In this document: piece after piece, positions 18,866 to 27,575 of the stretch
Numbering within the stretch: the first letter of the stretch is position 1
How the letters are laid out: each line of letters begins with the position of its first letter
DNA from: Steroidobacteraceae bacterium
GTDB lineage: Bacteria; Pseudomonadota; Gammaproteobacteria; Steroidobacterales; Steroidobacteraceae
Reading direction: 5' to 3'
Length of the DNA stretch: 64,000 nucleotides
Assembly: GCA_019187495.1 (NCBI GenBank)
Contig: JABAQN010000022.1
Coordinates: forward strand, 1-64,000
The notes under the pieces: generated by a model
What the model was told of the DNA's origin: nothing
The model's input: only the letters and a program-made list of their open reading frames with translations
Databases searched by the model: none
Program-made: the position numbers and the translations under genes

Positions 18866-20802
18866 GGCGCCGGGCCCGCCGGCGCGTGGCGCGCGAGGAA
18901 ACGACAGGATTCGTCCTGCTCGCGCGTCACCGTGAGCGGCGGCAGGCTCGCGCGCAGCACGCGACCGTAGCCGCGCGACACGAGCCGCGGGTCGCAGATC
19001 GCGACCACGCCGCGATCTTCCTCGCTCCTGATCAGCCGCCCGACGCCCTGCTTCAGCGCGAGCGCCGCCTCGGGCAACTGGTAGTCCCGGAACGCGTTGC
19101 CACCCGTCGCCTCGAGGTGCGCGATGCGCGCCTTGACGAGCGGATCCTCCGGCGAGGCAAACGGCAGCTTCTCGATCACGACGAGCCGCAGCGCCTCGCC
19201 TTTCACGTCGACGCCTTCCCAGAAGCTCGCGGTCCCGAGCAGCACGGCATTGCCGAGCGCGCGGAACTCGCGCAGCAGCTGTTCGCGCGGCGCCGTGCCC
19301 TGCACGAGGATCGGGTATTCGAGGGGCCCCTCGGCACGCGCCCGGATCAGGTCCGCGACCCGCCCGAGCGCCCGATGGCTCGTGAAAAGCAGGAATGCTC
19401 CGCCGCGCGCGGCCTCGATCAACGGCAGCGCTTCGCCGAGCACCGCCGCGAGATAATCGGACGAGGCCGGATCCGGCATGTCCGGCGGCAGGTACAGGAG
19501 TCCCTGGCGTTCGAAATCGAACGGGCTATCGATCCGCAGCGTCGCGGCATCGCCGAGGCCGAGGCGCGCCGCGAAATGGCTGAAATCATCGCCGAGCGAC
19601 AGCGTCGCCGAGGTGAAGATCCACGCACAGGGGCGCGCATCGACGATGGCACGGAAACGCGGCGCGATGTCGAACGGCAGCATCGACAGCGTGAAGCCGC
19701 GCGCGTCGCGCCCGACACTGCGCGCCGCTTCGCTTTCGTGCGCGTGCGCGACACGGGTGAGTGTCGCCGCGAGCTGCGCCGCGCGCATCGCCGAATGCGC
19801 GAGCCCGGGCCCGTTCGCCGCCCCGGCGAGTGCGCTGTGCAACTGCTCGAGGGCATCGGCCAGCGCGTCGAGCGCCGTTTCGAGCGACACCGGCGCGTCG
19901 CCCCAGGCGAGCCGCGAGCCGTTCGCGCCGCTGCGCGAGGGCAGGCTGTCGCGCGCGGCCGCGAGCGCCGCGGCGACCGCCTCGAAGTGCGCAGTGAGCG
20001 AGGCATCGCCGCCCTGTCCCGCGAGTTCAACCCGCGCATCGGCGAGCAGGTGCTCGATCTGCCGGCTCGTGAACTCGACGCCGAAGAACTGGGTGACGAG
20101 ATCGGGCAACTGGTGCGCCTCGTCGAGGATCACCGCGTCGGCGGCGCCGAGCAGATCGCCGAACCCGTCTTCCTTCAGCGCGAGATCGGCGAGCAGCAGA
20201 TGGTGGTTGACGATGACGAGGTCGGCCTCGTTCGCCGCGCGGCGCGCGGCGACCACATGGCAGCGCGACCACTCGGGGCAGCGCTGGCCGAGGCAGTTCT
20301 CGCGGGTCGAGGTGACGGCGGCGCGAATCGCGCCGGTATCCGCGAGCTCCGGCACTTCCGCGAGATCACCCGTCGCGGTGACGGCGGCCCAGCGCTCGAT
20401 CACCGCGAGGCTGCCACCTTCGAAGCCATCCAGCGCGCGCTGCGCGGTGGCGGTTGCGAGTCGCTGGCGGCACAGGTAGTTCGCGCGCCCCTTCAGCAGC
20501 GCGACGTTCACCGGGCGCCCGATCGCCGCGGCGACAAGCGGCAGATCCTTGGCGTAGAGTTGGTCCTGCAGCGTACGCGTGCCGGTCGAGATGATCACGC
20601 GTCGGCCGGACAGCAAGGCGGGGACGAGATAGGCAAAGGTCTTGCCGGTGCCGGTCCCCGCCTCGACGAGCAGCGCCCCGCGGGATTCGATTGCCTCGGC
20701 GATGCGCACGGCCATGCGTTGCTGCGAACGCCGCGGCGTGTAATCCGGCAGCGCGCGCGCGAGCGGGCCGGCCGCCGCGAAAATGTCCCCGATATCGGTC
20801 AT
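18862..20802 (-). CDS. yoaA: ATP-dependent DNA helicase, YoaA/DinG (XPD-like) family
   Basis: Superfamily 2 iron-sulfur helicase acting in DNA repair. The 646 residues show Walker A EAGTGTGKTFAYLVPAL, the four-Cys iron-sulfur cluster (first Cys in ANYLCRQRLAT, then Cys in ENCLGQRCPEWSRC), the DEAH box VILDEAHQLPDL, SATLSLGDDFSHFAARLG, and the motif VI region LKQGVGRLIRSEEDRGVV. Length and gene pairing with tsaB match YoaA rather than the longer DinG. It is divergent from pckG across 139 bp. Confidence 0.92.
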   Translation of the reverse strand: MTDIGDIFAAAGPLARALPDYTPRRSQQRMAVRIAEAIESRGALLVEAGTGTGKTFAYLVPALLSGRRVIISTGTRTLQDQLYAKDLPLVAAAIGRPVNVALLKGRANYLCRQRLATATAQRALDGFEGGSLAVIERWAAVTATGDLAEVPELADTGAIRAAVTSTRENCLGQRCPEWSRCHVVAARRAANEADLVIVNHHLLLADLALKEDGFGDLLGAADAVILDEAHQLPDLVTQFFGVEFTSRQIEHLLADARVELAGQGGDASLTAHFEAVAAALAAARDSLPSRSGANGSRLAWGDAPVSLETALDALADALEQLHSALAGAANGPGLAHSAMRAAQLAATLTRVAHAHESEAARSVGRDARGFTLSMLPFDIAPRFRAIVDARPCAWIFTSATLSLGDDFSHFAARLGLGDAATLRIDSPFDFERQGLLYLPPDMPDPASSDYLAAVLGEALPLIEAARGGAFLLFTSHRALGRVADLIRARAEGPLEYPILVQGTAPREQLLREFRALGNAVLLGTASFWEGVDVKGEALRLVVIEKLPFASPEDPLVKARIAHLEATGGNAFRDYQLPEAALALKQGVGRLIRSEEDRGVVAICDPRLVSRGYGRVLRASLPPLTVTREQDESCRFLARHAPAGPAP

Positions 20803-20941
20803 GGCGGCAAACTAGCCGTGGCCGATCGGGCTGTCGAGGCGCGAATGCCGCGCGACGGGCCCCGAAAATAATGTTGCATCGCAATAGCACGGCCGGCACG
20901 ACGTCGCTATAATGGAAAGCTCACCACGACGAGGATTCGGG
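20803..20941. promoter_or_regulatory. yoaA/pckG intergenic region with a TATAAT -10
   Basis: The 139-bp divergent region holds a consensus TATAAT on the plus strand at 20908-20913, without a convincing -35 at 16-18 bp. Because this -10 overlaps an in-frame ATG at 20912, it argues that pckG starts at ATG 20942 instead. A short dyad TTGC-atc-GCAA lies at 20874-20884, between the two genes, of unknown meaning. Confidence 0.45.
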
Positions 20942-22717
20942 ATGGCCACAGCGCCTCGAACGTTCACTCCGCTCCCGCAGCTTTCACCGTCGGTGGCCGA
21001 ATGGGTGGCGAACGTCGCGAGCCTCACGAATCCCGACCGCATCCATTGGTGCGAAGGCTCACCCGAAGAGATCCGTCGCCTGCGCGGCGAGCTGATCGCG
21101 AGCGGCGAACTGATCGCGCTCAACGAGAAGGAATTCCCGGGCTGCGATCTCTACCGCTCGCACCCGGCCGACGTGGCGCGCGTCGAAAAGGTGACTTTCA
21201 TCTGCACGACGGCGCGCGAAGACGCCGGGCCGAACAACCTCTGGCTCTCGCCGGCCGAGGGGCACGCGAAAATGCGTGCGCTCTTCAGCGGCTGCATGAA
21301 AGGCCGCACGCTCTACGTCGTGCCCTACTGCATGGGCCCGCTCGGCTCGCCGCACGCGCGCTGCGGCGTCGAAATCACCGACAGCGCCTATGTCGTGCTC
21401 AACATGGCCATCATGACCCGCATGGGCCGCGCGGCGCTGGAACGCATCGCGGGCGGCGAAAATTTCGTGCGCGGCCTCCATTCGATCGGTGAGCTCGACC
21501 CGAACCGCCGCTTCATCATGCACTTCCCGGAGGAGCTCACGATCGAGAGCTTCGGCTCGGGCTACGGCGGCAATGCGCTGCTCGGCAAGAAATGCCATGC
21601 GCTGCGCATCGCGAGCTGGCAGGCGCGCCAGGAAGGCTGGCTCGCCGAGCACATGCTGATCGTCGGGCTCGAAAGCCCCGCGGGCGAACAGCACTACATC
21701 GCCGCGGCTTTCCCGTCCGCCTGCGGCAAGACGAACCTCGCGATGCTGATCCCGCCCGATTCGCTGCAGGGCTGGAAAGTCACGACCATCGGCGACGACA
21801 TCGCGTGGCTCCACCCGGGCGCGGACGGCCGCCTGTGGGCCATCAACCCCGAAGCGGGGTACTTCGGGGTCGTGCCCGGGACGAACCGGGCGACGAACCG
21901 CAACGCCTACGACATGATCCGCCGCGACACGCTCTTCACCAACGTCGCGGTGACCGCCGACAACCAGCCGTGGTGGGAAGGACTCGAATCGGGCACGCCG
22001 GTCACCGACTGGCAGGGTCGTCCGTACGATGCGAAGCTCGGCCCCGCCGCGCATCCCAATTCCCGCTTCACGGTCGCCGCCACGCAGAATCCGGCCTGGT
22101 CGCCGCACTCGGAGGATCCGCAGGGCGTGCCGATCTCGGCCATCGTGTTCGGCGGGCGCCGCCGCACGGTCGCGCCGCTCGTCTATGAGGCGCGTAATTT
22201 CACGCATGGCGTACTGGTCGGCGCCGGCATGGCCTCCGAGCAGACCGCGGCCGCCGAGGGCAAGGTCGGCCTCGTGCGCCGCGACTCGATGGCGATGAAG
22301 CCCTTTTGCGGATACAACTTCGGCGACTACTTCGCGCACTGGATCAATGTCGGCTCGAAGCTGAAAAACCCGCCGCGCATCTACCACGTCAACTGGTTCC
22401 GCCGCGATGCGGACGGCAAGTTCCTCTGGCCCGGCTTCGGCGACAACCTGCGCGTGCTCGCGTGGATGCTCGATCGCTGCAGCGGCCGCGGCGGCGCGGT
22501 CGAGACACCCATCGGCAACCTGCCCCGCCCCGGCGACCTGAATGTCGCGGGCCTCGACATCGCACCCGCGACACTCGAGGCCCTGCTGCGGGTCGACATC
22601 GAGGACTGGCGCAAGGAAGCCGCCGAGATCCGCGCCTACCTCGGCGAGTTCGGCACGCACGTGCCGAAGGCGATGCTCGCGGAACTCGACAGGCTCGACG
22701 AGAAGCTCGAGGCCTAG
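20942..22717 (+). CDS. pckG: phosphoenolpyruvate carboxykinase (GTP)
   Basis: Converts oxaloacetate and GTP to PEP, CO2 and GDP, the entry to gluconeogenesis. The 591-residue product has the GTP-PEPCK signatures: NLWLSPAEGHAKMRALFSGC, YVVPYCMGPLGSP, the P-loop FPSACGKTNLAM, GDDIAWLHPGADGRLWAINP with the following PGTNRATN, the FGGRRR loop, and MKPFCGYNFGDYFAHW. The start is placed at ATG 20942 (MATAPRTFTPLPQLSPSV); an in-frame ATG at 20912 lies on the -10 element. This GTP-dependent type, rather than the ATP-dependent PckA of enteric bacteria, occurs in several other proteobacterial lineages. Confidence 0.96.
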   Translation: MATAPRTFTPLPQLSPSVAEWVANVASLTNPDRIHWCEGSPEEIRRLRGELIASGELIALNEKEFPGCDLYRSHPADVARVEKVTFICTTAREDAGPNNLWLSPAEGHAKMRALFSGCMKGRTLYVVPYCMGPLGSPHARCGVEITDSAYVVLNMAIMTRMGRAALERIAGGENFVRGLHSIGELDPNRRFIMHFPEELTIESFGSGYGGNALLGKKCHALRIASWQARQEGWLAEHMLIVGLESPAGEQHYIAAAFPSACGKTNLAMLIPPDSLQGWKVTTIGDDIAWLHPGADGRLWAINPEAGYFGVVPGTNRATNRNAYDMIRRDTLFTNVAVTADNQPWWEGLESGTPVTDWQGRPYDAKLGPAAHPNSRFTVAATQNPAWSPHSEDPQGVPISAIVFGGRRRTVAPLVYEARNFTHGVLVGAGMASEQTAAAEGKVGLVRRDSMAMKPFCGYNFGDYFAHWINVGSKLKNPPRIYHVNWFRRDADGKFLWPGFGDNLRVLAWMLDRCSGRGGAVETPIGNLPRPGDLNVAGLDIAPATLEALLRVDIEDWRKEAAEIRAYLGEFGTHVPKAMLAELDRLDEKLEA

Positions 22718-22734
22718 CGGCTCGCGGTTCAGCG

Positions 22735-23307
22735 TCAGATGACGAAAGGAATGATCGCGCGCACCCGCGCCCTGTAAGCCGCGTACGCCTCGCCGAACGT
22801 CTGCTGCATCCACGCTTCCTCGAGCCTCAGCTTGCGGACGAGTGCAATGGTCGCGACCAGGAACGCGAGCATGCCGCGTCCGTTGCCGAGCACCAGCGCG
22901 GAGCCGAGGAACGCCACGATCAGCCCCGTATAGATCGGGTGGCGCGCGAGCGCATAGGGCCCGCTCGTCACGAGCGTGTGATCTTCCTTCACGGTCACCA
23001 TGCCGCTCCAGTTCCTCCCCATGTGCACCCTCGCCCACACGGCGAAGAGAAGTCCGGCGGCCGTGATCGCGGCGCACGTCCAGAACCACGCCCGCGTGAC
23101 ATCGATGAACCGCGCATCGATCGGGCCGAGCGACGGCACCGGGCTCGCCATCAGACCCCCGGCGATGATGAGCGGCACGACATGGCCGAGCCGTGAGGCG
23201 CGCGACTCGAGGCGCACGGCGGGCTTGGTGCGAAACGACGCGAGGTACCAGCCCAGCATCCAGGCCACCCACAAGCCGGGAAACGTGAAACCATAGAGCG
23301 CGTGCAT
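22735..23307 (-). CDS. isoprenylcysteine carboxyl methyltransferase-like membrane protein
   Basis: A 190-residue integral membrane protein with about five hydrophobic segments and the C-terminal signature of the ICMT/PEMT/NnrU-like methyltransferase superfamily: VTSGPYALARHPIYTGLIV, then RKLRLEEAWMQQTFGEAYAAYRARV. These proteins use SAM to methylate lipids or thiols at the membrane; the substrate cannot be told. The start is ATG 23307 (MHALYGFTFPGLWVAWMLG). It lies 7 nt downstream of the gene ending at 23315 and may share its transcript. Confidence 0.75.
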   Translation of the reverse strand: MHALYGFTFPGLWVAWMLGWYLASFRTKPAVRLESRASRLGHVVPLIIAGGLMASPVPSLGPIDARFIDVTRAWFWTCAAITAAGLLFAVWARVHMGRNWSGMVTVKEDHTLVTSGPYALARHPIYTGLIVAFLGSALVLGNGRGMLAFLVATIALVRKLRLEEAWMQQTFGEAYAAYRARVRAIIPFVI

Positions 23308-23314
23308 CAGAGTG

Positions 23315-24007
23315 TCAGCGTCGCGGCCTGAAGTAGAACTCGTAAGCCGGTCCGCCGCGGACCAGCATGTCGACATACAGCATCGCCATACGCTCCGTAT
23401 ACCGGGCCGTATCGAGCGGGCCGACATCGGCGGGCTCGAGCCCGAGCGCGCTCACGAGCTTCGCGACTTCCGCCTTTGCCGCCGCATCGTCACTCGACAG
23501 CGGAACGCTGACGGGGCCACCGGCGGCCTTCGGATTCGCCATGATGCGATAGTTCACGGTATTGAACGCCTTGACGAAGCGCGCCCGCGGGGCGCGCGAC
23601 TGCAGCAGCTCGACGCCCGAGGCGGGAAGGCCAGGGTCCTGCACCCGGCCGTCACGGACGCGGATCGGATTCGTGACGTCGATGACGATCTTGCCGTCGA
23701 GATCACCCAGACCCGCCACCGTCGACTCCGCAGCTTCCCAGGGAATCGCGAGCACCAGGATCCCGCAGGCCTGGGCGGCATCCTGCGGGATGAGCGCGCG
23801 TGCATCGCCGCCCGTGCGGGCGACGAGTTCCCGGACCCTGTCCACCTGCGGGGTGCGCGAGCCGTAGACGATCGCGTGCCCGAGGCCAGCGAATCGCATG
23901 CCGAGCGCTCCGCCGACTTCCCCGGTGCCGATGATCGCCATGCAACTCCCGGCGCCCCATGCCGGGGCGGCCAACCACAGGATCAACGCCAGCGCTGCGC
24001 GCATCAT
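23315..24007 (-). CDS. exported F420/NADP-oxidoreductase-like Rossmann protein
   Basis: The 230-residue product has a Rossmann nucleotide-binding fold of the NADPH-dependent F420 reductase/ProC-like family: AIIGTGEVGGALGMRFAGLG, VIDVTNPIRV, VKAFNTVNYRIM and SDDAAAKAEVAKLVSALG. Unexpectedly the ORF begins with a good Sec-type signal peptide, MMRAALALILWLAAPAWGAG, ahead of the Rossmann strand, so it may be periplasmic. An internal ATG at about 23940 would give a cytoplasmic version without the leader. There is no twin-arginine motif. It lies between an Lrp-type regulator and a membrane methyltransferase gene on the same strand. No F420 biosynthesis gene is visible in the window, so the true cofactor is uncertain. 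Confidence 0.7.
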   Translation of the reverse strand: MMRAALALILWLAAPAWGAGSCMAIIGTGEVGGALGMRFAGLGHAIVYGSRTPQVDRVRELVARTGGDARALIPQDAAQACGILVLAIPWEAAESTVAGLGDLDGKIVIDVTNPIRVRDGRVQDPGLPASGVELLQSRAPRARFVKAFNTVNYRIMANPKAAGGPVSVPLSSDDAAAKAEVAKLVSALGLEPADVGPLDTARYTERMAMLYVDMLVRGGPAYEFYFRPRR

Positions 24008-24043
24008 CTCCCCCGACGACCGTGATCAGTTCCCGGGCACATC

Positions 24044-24466
24044 CTACAGCTTGTGCGTCGCGAGCAGCAGGCTCGTCTCGGTGCTCGCGATGCCCTCGAC
24101 CTGGCGAATGCGGCCGAGCACCTTGTCGAACGCCTCCAGGCTCTCGGCGCGGAGTTCCGCGACGATGTCCCAACGCCCGTTCGTCGTGTGCAGGGCCTGC
24201 ACGGCCGGATCGCCCTTGAGCGTGCGCAGCACCTTCTCGGCGTTGTTGCCCTCGACGGCGATCGTCATCAGGGCGGCGATGCGAGGCTCGTCGACTTGCG
24301 GGCGCAGGCGCACGGAGTAGCCGGCAATCACGCCCTCGCGTTCGAGGCGTGACATTCGGTTCTGCACCGTGCCGCGGGCCACCCCGAGCGCCTTGGCGAG
24401 CCGCGCCACCGGCGTACGGGCATCGGTGCGCAACAGGGCGAGCAGGCGGCGGTCGGTATCATCCAT
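24044..24466 (-). CDS. Lrp/AsnC family transcriptional regulator
   Basis: A 140-residue feast/famine regulator: N-terminal helix-turn-helix (DDTDRRLLALLRTDARTPVA, LGVARGTVQNRMSRLEREGV) and C-terminal ligand-binding RAM domain (VDEPRIAALMTIAVEG, TTNGRWDIVAELRAESLEAF). The start is ATG 24466; an upstream in-frame start at 24508 adds residues not typical of the family. It is divergent from ornithine cyclodeaminase and arginase, so it most likely controls arginine/ornithine catabolism with an amino acid as effector; this is inferred from position. Confidence 0.93.
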   Translation of the reverse strand: MDDTDRRLLALLRTDARTPVARLAKALGVARGTVQNRMSRLEREGVIAGYSVRLRPQVDEPRIAALMTIAVEGNNAEKVLRTLKGDPAVQALHTTNGRWDIVAELRAESLEAFDKVLGRIRQVEGIASTETSLLLATHKL

Positions 24467-24497
24467 AAAGCCAAGCCTTCTTGCCAGAATGCTCGAA

Positions 24498-24516
24498 TGA
24501 TCGCACAAGTTGATCA
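24498..24516. promoter_or_regulatory. possible Lrp-type operator
   Basis: Between the divergent regulator and ornithine cyclodeaminase genes lies the dyad TGATC-N9-GATCA (24498-24516). A second related GATCA sequence occurs about 35 bp downstream. Spaced dyads of this kind are common for Lrp/AsnC operators, but no consensus match can be claimed. Confidence 0.35.
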
Positions 24517-24592
24517 GTAATGTGGCTTCTTGTTGGCTCTGAACCCCCTGATCATTACCGGGGACACCCGAATGTCACGATGGGAGCCGCCC

Positions 24593-25663
24593 ATGGTCAA
24601 TTTCATCGGAGTCAGTGATATCCAGCGTCTCGTCCACAGGATCGGGACCGGCGCCTTCATCGAGCGCCTCGCGCGCGAGATCGAACACGACTACCGCCGC
24701 TGGCGCGAGTTCGAGAAATCCGCGCGCCTCGCGAGCCATTCACCCGTGGGCGTCATCGAACTGATGCCGACGACCGACGGCCGGTTGTATTCATTCAAGT
24801 ATGTGAACGGGCATCCGAAGAACACGGCGGAGGGGTTGCTCACGGTGACAGCCTTCGGCGTCCTCGCCGACGTCTCGACCGGTTATCCGCTGCTGCTGTC
24901 GGAACTCACGGTCACGACGGCGCTGCGCACCGCCGCCACTTCGGCGCTCGCCGCGCAGTGGCTGGCCCGCGACGGCAGCCGGGTCATGGCACTGATCGGC
25001 AACGGCGCGCAGGCGGAATTCCAGGCCATCGCGTTCCACCGCCTGCTCGGTATCCGCGAACTGCGCCTGTTCGATGTCGACCCGCACGCCACCGCCAAGC
25101 TCGAGCGGAACCTGCGCGCGACGCCCGAACTCGCCGACCTGAAGCTCACCCGAACCCGTTCGGTCGCCGAGGCGTGCAAGGGCGCCGACATCGTCACGAC
25201 GGCGACCGCCGACAAGCGCAACGCCGTGATCCTGACACCGCCGATGATCGCACCCGGCATGCATCTCAACGCGGTCGGCGGCGACTGCCCCGGCAAGACC
25301 GAACTGCACGCGGACGTGCTGCGCATGCCCGGTGCGAAAGTCGTGGTCGAGTACGAGCCCCAGTCGCGCATCGAGGGTGAAATCCAGCAGATGCCGCCGG
25401 AATTTGCCGTGACGGAGTTGAGCGACGTCGTTTCCGGCAAGGCATCCGTGCGCGCGGCGCCCGGCGACATCACCATTTTCGACTCGGTCGGATTCGCGCT
25501 CGAAGACTACTCGGCGTTGCGCCTCCTGCACACGCTGCTCGAAGAGGAGCGCGGCGCGCATCGCACCATCGATCTCGTCCCCGAACTGCTGGACCCGAAG
25601 GATCTCTACGGCGGCACGCTCGGCCGCGGTGGTGCGCGCGGACGGATGCGCCTGACCGGCTGA
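24593..25663 (+). CDS. ornithine cyclodeaminase
   Basis: NAD-dependent enzyme converting ornithine to proline and ammonia. The 356 residues match the OCD/mu-crystallin family, in its longer ornithine-specific branch: LMPTTDGRLYSFKYVNGHPK, LLSELTVTTALRTAATSALA, the Rossmann motif ALIGNGAQAEFQAIAFHRLL, ADIVTTATADKRN, MHLNAVGGDCPGKTELHADV and TIFDSVGFALEDYSALRLLH. ATG 24593 is preceded by GGGAG 6 nt upstream; ATG 24572, with GGGGA, is the alternative. The arginase gene follows after 5 nt, giving a two-gene arginine to proline route. Confidence 0.92.
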   Translation: MVNFIGVSDIQRLVHRIGTGAFIERLAREIEHDYRRWREFEKSARLASHSPVGVIELMPTTDGRLYSFKYVNGHPKNTAEGLLTVTAFGVLADVSTGYPLLLSELTVTTALRTAATSALAAQWLARDGSRVMALIGNGAQAEFQAIAFHRLLGIRELRLFDVDPHATAKLERNLRATPELADLKLTRTRSVAEACKGADIVTTATADKRNAVILTPPMIAPGMHLNAVGGDCPGKTELHADVLRMPGAKVVVEYEPQSRIEGEIQQMPPEFAVTELSDVVSGKASVRAAPGDITIFDSVGFALEDYSALRLLHTLLEEERGAHRTIDLVPELLDPKDLYGGTLGRGGARGRMRLTG

Positions 25664-25668
25664 ACCGC

Positions 25669-26586
25669 ATGGACGCCACGGCGGTCTCGCTCATCGGCGC
25701 GCCCACCGACATCGGCGCCGGCTCACGCGGCGCTTCGATGGGGCCGGAGGCGCTGCGCGTCGCGCATCTTGCGGCGACACTCGAAGCGCAGGGCGTCGAG
25801 GTCATCGATCGCGGCAACCTGGCGGGTCCGGCCAATCCGGCGCTGCCGCCGGTGAACGGCTACCGGCACCTCGCGGAAGTGACGACCTGGTGCCGGCAAG
25901 TCCACGAGGCGGTGCATGCCGAACTCGCGCAGGCGCGCCTGCCGATCCTGCTCGGCGGCGATCACAGCCTCGCGATCGGCTCGATCAGCGCGGCCGCGCG
26001 GCACTGTCGCGAGACGGGCCGCAACCTTCGCGTCCTGTGGCTCGATGCACACGCCGATTTCAATACCAGCGTGCTGACGCCGAGCGGCAACATCCACGGC
26101 ATGCCGGTCGCGTGCCTGTGCGGCTTCGGCCCGCACGAACTGGTATCGCTCGGCGGCAGCACTCCCGCCGTCGATGCGCACTCGCTGCGCCAGATCGGCA
26201 TCCGCAGCGTCGACCAGGGCGAGAAGCGCTTCGTGCACGAAGTGGGGCTCGAGGTCTTCGACATGCGCTACATCGACGAAGTCGGCATGCGATCGGCGCT
26301 CGAGCACGCGCTCGCCGGTGTCGACGGGTCGACGCACCTGCACGTGAGCTTCGACGTCGACTTCCTCGATCCCGTCATCGCGCCCGGCGTCGCGACGACA
26401 GTTCCCGGCGGGCCGTCTTATCGCGAGGCGCAGCTCTGCATGGAGATGATCGCGGACACCGGGCGCCTCGCCTCGCTCGACATCATGGAGCTCAATCCGG
26501 CGCTCGATGTCCGCAACCGCACGGCGGAGGTCGCCGTCGACCTCGTCGCCTCGCTCTTCGGCAAGAGCACGCTCATGCGACGCTGA
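25669..26586 (+). CDS. arginase
   Basis: Hydrolyses arginine to ornithine and urea with a dinuclear Mn centre. The 305-residue protein has the ureohydrolase motifs LLGGDHSLAIGSI, VLWLDAHADFNT, HGMPVACLCGFG and VSFDVDFLDPVIAPGVAT, and a C-terminal MELNPALDVRNRTAEVAVDL segment typical of arginase (RocF type) rather than agmatinase. It immediately follows ornithine cyclodeaminase, which uses its product. Its 3' end overlaps the convergent hsp20 gene by 14 bp. The urea formed could leave through the UT-type transporter at 33923-34924; no urease is in the window. Confidence 0.94.
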   Translation: MDATAVSLIGAPTDIGAGSRGASMGPEALRVAHLAATLEAQGVEVIDRGNLAGPANPALPPVNGYRHLAEVTTWCRQVHEAVHAELAQARLPILLGGDHSLAIGSISAAARHCRETGRNLRVLWLDAHADFNTSVLTPSGNIHGMPVACLCGFGPHELVSLGGSTPAVDAHSLRQIGIRSVDQGEKRFVHEVGLEVFDMRYIDEVGMRSALEHALAGVDGSTHLHVSFDVDFLDPVIAPGVATTVPGGPSYREAQLCMEMIADTGRLASLDIMELNPALDVRNRTAEVAVDLVASLFGKSTLMRR

Positions 26587-26995
26587 TGCGCTTGCCGCCG
26601 CTGTCCGCCTTCTTCGGCAGCGTGAGGTTCAGCACCCCGTCCTTGTACTCGGCGCGCGCACCCTGCGAATCGACCTCGTGGGGCAGCGAAAAGCTGCGGC
26701 TCACCATGCCGTAGCTGCGCTCGCTGTAGATCACCTTCTCGCCCTTCTTCTCTTCCTTGTCCTGCTTCGCTTCGACGCGCACGGAAACCACGTTGCCGTC
26801 GAGGTCGACCTGGATGTCCTCCTTCTTCACGCCGGGAATGTCGGCGTGCACGGTGTAGGCCTTGTCGTCCTCCTTGACGTCGATTTTCAACGTCAGTTCC
26901 TGGCCGCCCTGCATCGTCAGCGGCTTGACGAAAAATCCCCTCGTCATCTCGTTGAACAAGTCCTCGAACGGCGTATAGCGGGTCACGTTGGGCAT
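26573..26995 (-). CDS. Hsp20/alpha-crystallin family small heat-shock protein
   Basis: ATP-independent chaperone that holds unfolding proteins. The 140-residue product has a short N-terminal arm (MPNVTRYTPFEDLFNEMTRG), an alpha-crystallin domain from about LTLKIDVKEDDKAYTVHADI to the signature YKDGVLNLTLPK, and a short tail GKRISVA. An extended GGAGGAG ribosome-binding site precedes ATG 26995. It is divergent from a universal stress protein gene, suggesting a shared stress promoter region of 98 bp; no clear heat-shock sigma32 box or ROSE-type element was identified. Confidence 0.94.
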   Translation of the reverse strand: MPNVTRYTPFEDLFNEMTRGFFVKPLTMQGGQELTLKIDVKEDDKAYTVHADIPGVKKEDIQVDLDGNVVSVRVEAKQDKEEKKGEKVIYSERSYGMVSRSFSLPHEVDSQGARAEYKDGVLNLTLPKKADSGGKRISVA

Positions 26996-27093
26996 GGCAC
27001 TCCTCCTCGATAATCTGGCAACCTTCGACATGGGCGGCAGCACCCGGCCGCGCGCCCGTTCCACACTTACCCCTTGATGGAGGCACTTTTCCA

Positions 27094-27540
27094 ATGTTCA
27101 AGAACATCCTGATTCCGACGGATGGCTCGAAACTCGCCCTGAAGGGCGCGAAGGCCGGAATCCGGCTCGCGAAGGCGCTGGGGGCGCGCGTGACAGTCGT
27201 GTATGTCATCCCGCCGTTCGTGCCCATCGCGTCGAGCGAAGCATCCGCCTACGCACCGATGTTCGCGCTGCCGGACTATCGCCGGGCTTCCGAAGCGACG
27301 GCACGCAAGGCGCTCGAGGCCGTGGCCGCCCAGGCGGAAGAGGCACACGTACTGTGTCGCACACGCTTCGTCACGGCATCAAAGGTGCACGACGGCATCC
27401 TCAAGGTCGCGCAAGGCTCGAAGTGCGATGCCATCGCGATGGCCTCGCACGGTCACGGGGCCGTCGTGGGAGCGCTGCTCGGCAGCGTCACGAACCGCGT
27501 GCTGGCGCATTCGAAGCTGCCGGTGCTCGTGACGCGCTGA
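27094..27540 (+). CDS. universal stress protein, UspA family
   Basis: A 148-residue cytoplasmic UspA-fold protein: MFKNILIPTDGSKLALKGAK at the start, CDAIAMASHGHGAVVGALLG and SVTNRVLAHSKLPVLVTR at the end. The G-rich loop (GxxG near GHGAVVGALLGS) is the ATP-binding motif of the nucleotide-binding Usp subgroup. It stands 35 nt before the SDR gene and divergent from hsp20, consistent with a stress-induced unit. Confidence 0.93.
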   Translation: MFKNILIPTDGSKLALKGAKAGIRLAKALGARVTVVYVIPPFVPIASSEASAYAPMFALPDYRRASEATARKALEAVAAQAEEAHVLCRTRFVTASKVHDGILKVAQGSKCDAIAMASHGHGAVVGALLGSVTNRVLAHSKLPVLVTR

Positions 27541-27575
27541 CGCCGATCGAACGTTCCGGCACAGAGGACGGCAAC

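Noticed and set aside
20874-20884. TTGC-atc-GCAA dyad as a known regulator site upstream of pckG
   Set aside because: Too short and not matching a consensus I can name (Cra, HexR and FadR do not fit).
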